Below, in pieces: positions 58,035 to 64,000 of a DNA stretch of 64,000 nucleotides. Positions within the stretch are counted from its first letter, which is position 1; each line of letters opens with the position of its first letter. This DNA is from Plantago ovata (taxonomy: Eukaryota; Streptophyta; Magnoliopsida; Lamiales; Plantaginaceae), in assembly GCA_028274465.1 (NCBI GenBank), contig CM051455.1, positions 70,600,985-70,664,984 on the forward strand, given 5' to 3'. The notes beneath the pieces are model-generated. The model was not told the DNA's origin. It worked only from the letters and a program-made list of their open reading frames with translations, and searched no databases. The position numbers were made by a program, and so were the translations under genes.

Positions 58035-59514
58035 AACTCCCCAAACCGAACCTTTGCTTGTCCTAAAGCAACTAAGCTAGACTCTAATGCAAAAAACAAT
58101 GCAAGACACAAAATGGAGTCTCATGCCAAATAAAATGAACTAATCTACTGAATCTATCAGAAAACATACGAACAAAAACCATATAAATCAAAGCATGAAT
58201 ATAAGTTGAATAATACCTCGATTGACTTATACACATCCACATAAGCACTTATGTCAAGACAAGATAGTCTCTCGTAACATTCTCTACCTGGACCTAGTCA
58301 GTGACGACGTAATGAAGCTTGCTAAGATACGAATGGTTGTCCCGTGCCTATGAAACTGAGGACTTACTGCTGTTCACCAAGTTTAAGACTTTCCCTCAAA
58401 GAGGTCGAACCAGTACTGGCTCTCATCAAACGAAGGAGGGTTCCCTATAAAAGATAACACTCCCCTATTCTACCCATCTCTCAAGCAAACTCTTAAGCTA
58501 TTCACCACTTCCTGAATTGCAGGGCGAGGGTGGTCTTGAACAGATGACACTCAAAAACAAAAGACAAAAAATAGAAAATTACAACACGATTACGAACATT
58601 ACAAGAATTGGAAAATGAGACACAACACTTTGCTAAACTGCTATTTGGCTTTCTCTTTTTTTGGACCCTTTTTTGCTTTTTTGGGGTATTTTTCTTTTTT
58701 TTCTTTTTTTTCTTTTTTCCGGGAATTTTTCTTTCTTTTTTTTCGATTTTCTTTTTTTTCAGCCAGCAGTAGCATAACGAAAAAGAAACAAAATGACTCA
58801 CACGACTTCCCCAAACCTATTCGAAAGAATAGGTTGGAGTATAAAATTTACGGAAAAGGAAAAATAAGCTCACAATACGGAAACGAAAAATGAAAAACAA
58901 GTCTAATGATAGCGTAACCCCCTCCCCAAACCTATTCGGAAGAATAGGTTATATGCAAAGGATCACACAACCTCACACTACCTCCTTCCTAGGCATTTAG
59001 CAATCTCAAAGCATGGTGAAGACCTGTTGCCTCTTAGTTACATAATTACTCGAGAAAACAACCATAAGACCCTAACATGCATCATCCTATTATAAAGGCC
59101 TTCGTGAACCGCAGTAGAGAAAACACCACTAAGTGATGTCGAGACTACCAAGCTTAACTAAGTGCAATACATACATGTGACAAGCCAAGCGAGAAAAACC
59201 TCAAACAAATTCATAGGGATGAAGCATATGATTAATGGCATAGTTAGTTGATCTACCAAATAAAAAAGTTCAAAAAATTCGGCAATAAACTCCATATAAA
59301 ACATGCAAGACTATCCTAGGATGAATGCAGTAAATGCAACCTAAAAAACTAAGAAACCGGTAAACGTGCAAATGCAATTAAAAAACAAGATACCATACTC
59401 AACATCACAAAGCCAAACAATACTTAACATCATGGTTCACATCCCATCCCCCTCATGAAACTTAAGCTAGTCCCTAGAAAAAGAGAATGAGTAAATAAAA
59501 AGTGATACTAGATG
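58035..59514 (-). repeat. Array 3' non-coding region, unit 3
   Basis: 1480 bp, same length as unit 1, with hairpins at 58814-58835 and 58929-58950 and the full poly-pyrimidine tract near 58650-58760. Confidence 0.85.
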
Positions 59515-60696
59515 TTACCGAAGGGTTTGGCCTCGGTCGGTTGAGTATTCAAGAATGGACTCAAGAGTACCTCTCCACGGTGGCCACCATTCTCTTGGTC
59601 CGATGTAGCAAAGAGACCTAGGAAGCTTCAAAGATCTCACCATGGTGAATGGACTGGTTTGCTTTGCAGGCATATCCAATAAGGACTTCATCAATAGGAG
59701 GACATTCACTTTGACTTCATCGAGGTGCTTGTTTAGTGGTGACTCCTGTGTATCTTGCTTGTCAAGCTTTCCACCTCGGAGGAGTAGATTCACTTCTTTG
59801 TACTTAAGAACCTCAGTAGTAACGGAAGGAATTGGCTTTGGATTGATGCGAATGTTTGCGAGTAAAGAAACAGGGGAGCAGGGGTCATCCAGCTCACTGG
59901 TCATGGGAGGCGGTTCTCCCCCCATCCTGGGCGACTCGCCCCCCACCTCCAGGGGGGCGTCGCCTTCCAATCCTTTCTCCTCTTCAAGTTCTCGAACCTC
60001 TTCTACTTCAGCATAATTCAACAAGCTGAATTCTTCCGTAAGATGCTCAGTTACTTCAACTTCTTCAACAACTTTTACTATACGAATGTCATCTTCAACT
60101 TGATCGGCATGTGCATCTTCCTGACTGATTTCTTCGGCTTCAAAATACTCCTCGGATGAGCTTCCTGCTTCACCTCGATCTACTTCCTTTGCGGTGATGT
60201 GAATTGGTATGACCTCATCGGATTGTGTTGAACCTCTGGCGTACTTATGGAGGACTTCTTCTGCCTCGTCGACTGTACATTCTCCCAGACCGCCGCTCAA
60301 CCGATCCACTCTAAGTCGTTCCTCTTCACGAAGTCCACCAACGAAGCACCAAATCAACTCCCCATCTTCGAAATGGTGATGGGGGCACTCACGTTTATAA
60401 AGCTCAAAACGTTCGTAGGCGTCACAAAACTGCTCATACTCTCCTTGCTCGAAATATTGGATCTTATCACGTAAGGCAATTGTCTCATGATAGGGCATGA
60501 ACCGCGCCAAGAACTCCTCTACTACTTGGCCCCAAGTTTTCAGCGATCCTGGTTCTAACCTTGCAATCCAACGCCTCGGCTCATACCCCATAGTAAAAGA
60601 AAATAATTTCCTGCACAATTGGTCCTTAGTAAACCCTTCTGCTGGAATTCTTTCTATTTCCTTCTCATAGGATCGAATGAAACTCCATGGGTCCAT
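59515..60696 (-). CDS. Athila-like Gag-only protein, unit 3
   Basis: Third copy of the 393-codon frame; five residue changes and one silent change from unit 1 by eye. Looks whole. Its leader is interrupted at the same GTAAG site, here by an LTR with an internal region. Confidence 0.75.
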   Translation of the reverse strand: MDPWSFIRSYEKEIERIPAEGFTKDQLCRKLFSFTMGYEPRRWIARLEPGSLKTWGQVVEEFLARFMPYHETIALRDKIQYFEQGEYEQFCDAYERFELYKRECPHHHFEDGELIWCFVGGLREEERLRVDRLSGGLGECTVDEAEEVLHKYARGSTQSDEVIPIHITAKEVDRGEAGSSSEEYFEAEEISQEDAHADQVEDDIRIVKVVEEVEVTEHLTEEFSLLNYAEVEEVRELEEEKGLEGDAPLEVGGESPRMGGEPPPMTSELDDPCSPVSLLANIRINPKPIPSVTTEVLKYKEVNLLLRGGKLDKQDTQESPLNKHLDEVKVNVLLLMKSLLDMPAKQTSPFTMVRSLKLPRSLCYIGPREWWPPWRGTLESILEYSTDRGQTLR

Positions 60697-60724
60697 CCCT
60701 ACTCCATCTTCGTACCTTGGTAAG

Positions 60725-62111
60725 TGATGAACGTATTTTTCACGCGTTCATCTTGTCTTTTTTACCTTCTTTTGCTATCTTATAAGCTTGTTTTTTGGTT
60801 AGTTTTGTAGAATAGTGTCACGTTTATTGTTTTCTGCATCTTCAAGCACTTAGGTACGAAATGGCGTTTTTGGAGCTAAAAACGAGCTTTTTTGATAGAA
60901 AATGGCCCCGTTGAAGTTCCTTGATCTCCACGGCTTGTTCGTGAGTGTTTGAGCATCAAGAAGCATTGAGAAGGATGAGTCCAAGGCACCCGAGGGCCGT
61001 ACGAGGGCAAAAAGATTGAGTTTGAAGACAAAAATTTGCCCAGTAGCCAAGCTAAGCGCCTGGAATAGTGAAGCGCTCCGCTTCATTTGTCCAGGAGCTT
61101 TGGCACGGCAGCCAAGCGGAGCGCTTGGAGGGCCCAAGCGCTCCGCTTGGCCTCTCCAAGCGGTCCGCTTGGCAGCGGTTACGTTTTCGGATTTTCCTTC
61201 TTACATCTGATCTTCAGTTACTTTTTGGGGACTTTTGAACAGTAGCTTCGTTTTGGAGAGCTCCTAAGCCCCAAAATTCAGAGAAAACTCAGATTACATT
61301 GTATTTTAGATTGGATTAAAGGTTTTGGCATAGGATTACATCCATTGTTTCATCTACGGAGAGGTTTTCATCAATACCCACCGATTAGTGACGGCTTGGT
61401 GGTAACATTGTATCATTATCTCTTGTCTAGTAGTTTGATTTGATGTATTCTATTTACAATTCATATGATTTGATGTCTATGTTGATGAATATGAGTAGCT
61501 AAATCCTTTGTGTTGGTGGTAGAATGTAAAATATGCATGCTATGGGTTATGTTTATTCTTACATGAGATTGTGATTCAATCTTGCTGCAAATTCCTTCAT
61601 ATGATTCTTAGTTTCCTATAAAATATATTTGAATTGAGTATAGTGACAAACTCTTGGTCAATGAAAGCTATAGGATTGTATGTTAGAGATTTGCAGCATG
61701 CTAGATAAATGGTGTTAGTGACAAGCACCTCTAAAGTATTGATAGTGGTCTTTTATGATTTGTGTCTTGAAAGTTACCTAGACGAGTTGCTTAGCAGACT
61801 TGATCGAAGGTTTTACGCACTGAACTTGTGAGCATATTCGTAACCCATGCATGTGTATTTGATTTCTACCACCAACCGTTTTCCAAACTTGATTACAACA
61901 ATCTGATTTCTCGTTGCTTTGTTCTAAGAAAACAATTCCATAAACACTTGAACTCGTTGTCTGAAATAACTAGCAAAAACCACAAACAAAGCCACGTTAG
62001 GTCCCGAGAGAACGACACTCGGGGAAAACTTGCCAGTGCACTCTAGTTTGTGTATTGATAAGTGTTCTTTGGCTTTTAAACAAATTTAATTGGTGAAAAC
62101 CGACATCATCA
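60725..62111 (+). repeat. 5' LTR C3 of a plus-strand element
   Basis: 1387 bp, preceded by GTAAG (60720-60724) like C1 and C2, but followed by a primer site and internal sequence rather than the second GTAAG. Closest to C1 in the palindrome cluster (about 61110-61175). Its second target copy would lie off the right edge. Confidence 0.9.
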
Positions 62112-62383
62112 ATTTGGCGCCGTTGCCGGGGACTTAACTCCTTTGGTTGGTGTTTTTGTTTTGGTTTCTCAGCCAACGTCACTTTCTCACCTCATTTCTT
62201 TCCCCCTATCTTTTTCAGAAAATTTATCTAGTCTGCTCTTTCCTACCTTGCGTGCTTGCGCTCTTTGTATATATTATTAGATTAGAGAAATTTTTTTCCT
62301 TGCAAGTTTTTTTTTAATTCTTTTGTGGATTCTGCTCCTTGGTTTCTTGTTTCCTCATGTGCAGAAACTAGTTCCTTGTAAGG
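62112..62383 (+). promoter_or_regulatory. Leader with tRNA-Asp-like primer binding site
   Basis: TGGCGCCGTTGCCGGGGA at 62115-62132, three bases after the LTR, fits the 3' end of plant tRNA-Asp, the primer typical of Athila-type elements. The remaining leader is T-rich and non-coding. Confidence 0.85.
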
Positions 62384-63307
62384 ATGAGTATGCGAGCTTC
62401 TTTGACAAGGTATGTGAAACCTCGAGGGCCTTGCATAACATTGGACGAAGATTGCAAGGATTATGACTTTGATCCTTCGTACTACTCCATTGTTTCCACG
62501 TTTTCGAGTGGTGATGATCCAAGAGGGTTCTTAGACACGTTCGAGGAAGGTGTGTTGAGGATACCTCGTGAGATTGTGGAGGGGGTTATTTTATCACATG
62601 AGCAGCTTTGTATAAGGGGATTTATGGGAGCCTTGAGAGGGAGCGCTAGTGAGTGGCTCAGAATCCCGCCGGCAAGATGATTGCACACTTGGGATGAAAT
62701 AACCAACAAGTTTCTGGAACATTGGGATTGGGACTCACCTCCCGGTTCAAAGACATGGACGTCTCGCTTTGCTAGTCCGCCACCAGAAATTGACATAGCC
62801 AATGTAGAGGAATGTTGTGAAGAATCTATTGATGAAGCCTCTTCAGTGCTTAGCTTGGATTCCACGTCCTTAACTGAGGATGTCAAGACTGTTGGTAAAG
62901 AAGAAGTCTTGGAGGAGGTGATGACTGAATCCATTGCTTCACTTGAGTCAGACAGTGTTGTCTTGAGTTGTGTTGAGATCGAGGAGCTACTCTCTGAAGA
63001 TTTTGGTGTCTCTGAATCGACATGTTTGGATTCTATTGCAGACACTCTTGATCTTGACTCCTATGTTCTAGTCCATGCACCCACCTATGAGCTTCAAGGG
63101 AGTTTTGATCCACTTTTTTCTTTTTATTTTCCCTCTGATTCCTTTAGTTATTTCTTAGATTTTGATTTTGTTAATTTAGTTGATTTTTATTTTCAGGGAA
63201 TCATGGATTTGCTTGAGGACTTGAGGAGAGGAGCCAAAGATGGTTCCCAAGATGCAAAGAGTAATGGAACGAATGCACGAGATTCGTTCCCATTTGATAA
63301 TGGATAA
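62384..63307 (+). pseudogene. Athila-like Gag-derived frame
   Basis: First gene after the leader. The N-terminal stretch MSMRASLTRYVKPRGPCITL, then DDPRGFLDTFEEGVLRIP and FMGALRGSASEWLRIP, gives the gag core start in the expected order. Further on the text is acidic and Ser/Leu-rich (EECCEESIDEASSVLSLDST) with a hydrophobic aromatic stretch (FSFYFPSDSFSYFLDFDF, about 63115-63175) unlike Gag. No zinc knuckle or protease is seen. Broken at least once. Like the array protein, a gag core joined to an acidic tail and followed directly by non-coding DNA. Confidence 0.6.
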
Positions 63308-64000
63308 CCTTTGTGGTATTTCTTTGCATGTAGTTTAGTTTTTCCTTTTTATTGCTTTTGTAGTTGTGGCCTGTGTGCCTTTTGTCATGATTCGTTTAGT
63401 CTAGTGTTTGTCTTGGTGCCTTAGGTGATTAAGATAGGAAAAAATATCGAAAATCTGGAAACAGAGCCAAGCGAAGCGCTTGGAAGGGCCAAGCGGTCCG
63501 CTTGAATCTTCAGTAAATCAAAAAGTTTACTGGAATTTCAAGCGGAGCGCCTGGAGCCTCCCAAGCGCTCCGCTTGACAAGCGGACTGCTTGGCTCCCGC
63601 CAAGCGGTCCGCCTGGACCCTATACCCAGATTTTCCTCGTTTTTTCCATTCTTCTCACCTTTGCGCACCCGTTTTCACTTGTTTCTTGAGTCTTTTCAGG
63701 TACTACTCTATTATAGGAGTTGGACACGAACCTTTATATCAGGGAAGTGTACTTTCAATCCAATTTTTCCTTTCTTGTCAACTTTTCTTTACTCGAGGAC
63801 GAGCAAAAGTTTAGGTTTGGGGAGGGGTCATTGGATTTTCAGTACTATGTGCTCTTTTGGTTACGTACATGCCTGTTGTCAGCTCAAGTTCTTGTGATTT
63901 GTCGTGTTTTTATAAAATTTTTGCATGCATATCATCCATAGATTAGTTGTTGCACGTTGTTGTGTGGAGTCTATTGCCAAGTTTTTTCGAACTTTTTTAT
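63308..64000 (+). mobile_element. 3' non-coding region of the plus-strand element (continues past edge)
   Basis: CCAAGCG-type palindromes at 63468-63615, including a larger hairpin (about 63490-63560) equivalent to 35516-35582, then ACTCGAGGACGAGCAAAAG and TTTGGGGAGGGG near 63790-63828, and the CATGCATATCATCC block also found at 35610. Short open frames here are not supported. Confidence 0.7.

Larger units (their letters stand above)
43527..62111 (-). mobile_element. Tandem array of a gag-only Athila-like element
   Basis: Head-to-tail units of about 5.6 kb (gag frames start 5603 and 5701 bp apart). Each full unit on the minus strand is LTR, primer site, leader, gag, 3' non-coding region, next LTR, so neighbouring units share an LTR. 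In every unit the leader is split by a plus-strand LTR of another family at the same GTAAG target. Three gag copies differ by only a few bases. Such LTR-sharing arrays are expected from unequal recombination between LTRs. The left edge abuts a gag-protease remnant at 43526; the right edge lies beyond the plus-strand element at 60725. Confidence 0.85.

Noticed and set aside
511-58950. CRISPR-like repeated palindromes
   Set aside because: The 22-nt hairpins are scattered, two or three per 3' region, without regular unique spacers, in a plant genome.
62115-62132. tRNA gene fragment
   Set aside because: The 18 nt complement a tRNA 3' end directly after an LTR and no cloverleaf surrounds them, so this is a primer binding site.

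Overview
The window is a 64 kb block of nested LTR retrotransposons from a flowering plant. No host gene was recognised. Two lineages make up almost everything. The first is Ty3/Gypsy of Athila type: integrase with [10 protein letters not shown] and [10 protein letters not shown], LTRs bounded by TGATGAACG and TTCATCA (or CATCATCA), a tRNA-Asp-like primer site, and long non-coding 3' regions. The second is Ty1/Copia of Sirevirus type: LTRs of about 1.5 kb running from TGTTAGG to CCAACA, a C-tract near the LTR end, a TGGTATCAGAGA primer site, and a long acidic env-like frame between pol and the 3' LTR. Athila density suggests heterochromatin, perhaps pericentromeric. The species cannot be named from the sequence.

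Layout. 1-2521: Athila-like integrase and 3' region on the minus strand. 2522-2969: two oppositely oriented Sirevirus-like LTR ends around a 100-N scaffold gap. 2970-5756: Athila-like 3' region and LTR, plus strand. 5757-10928: 5' half of a minus-strand Sirevirus-like element (integrase, protease region, gag, primer site, LTR). 10929-17517: env-like remnant and 3' LTR of a plus-strand Sirevirus-like element. 17518-20384: a second env-like remnant with its upstream spacer. 20385-27045: an LTR of a third family, split by a coding-free Athila derivative (20976-26811, flanked by GGTGT) made of three LTRs and two 3' regions. 27083-37639: a nest in which an Athila-like LTR is interrupted by a minus-strand Sirevirus-like element, which holds a gag-protease element (31873-37471, flanked by GGGAT), which holds a solo LTR (32831-34145, flanked by GGCCC). 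37640-43526: minus-strand Athila-like element with gag-protease and an unrecognised middle. 43527-62111: head-to-tail array, period about 5.6 kb, of a gag-only Athila-like element whose leader carries a plus-strand LTR in every unit. 62112-64000: interior of the plus-strand element whose 5' LTR closes the array.

Most of the Athila-like copies contain gag, gag plus protease, or no coding at all, so they look like non-autonomous passengers dependent on enzymes made elsewhere. Their non-coding parts are unusually structured. A 9-bp-stem hairpin (arms AACCTATTC and GAATAGGTT) occurs 21 times in the 3' regions. Clusters of short palindromes with a GCG-NNN-CGC core sit in the LTRs, next to the TATA box in one family, and again in the interior of the same families, with arms that differ between families but match within one. 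These cis elements and the tandem array are the strongest candidates for something undescribed. All comparisons were made by eye.
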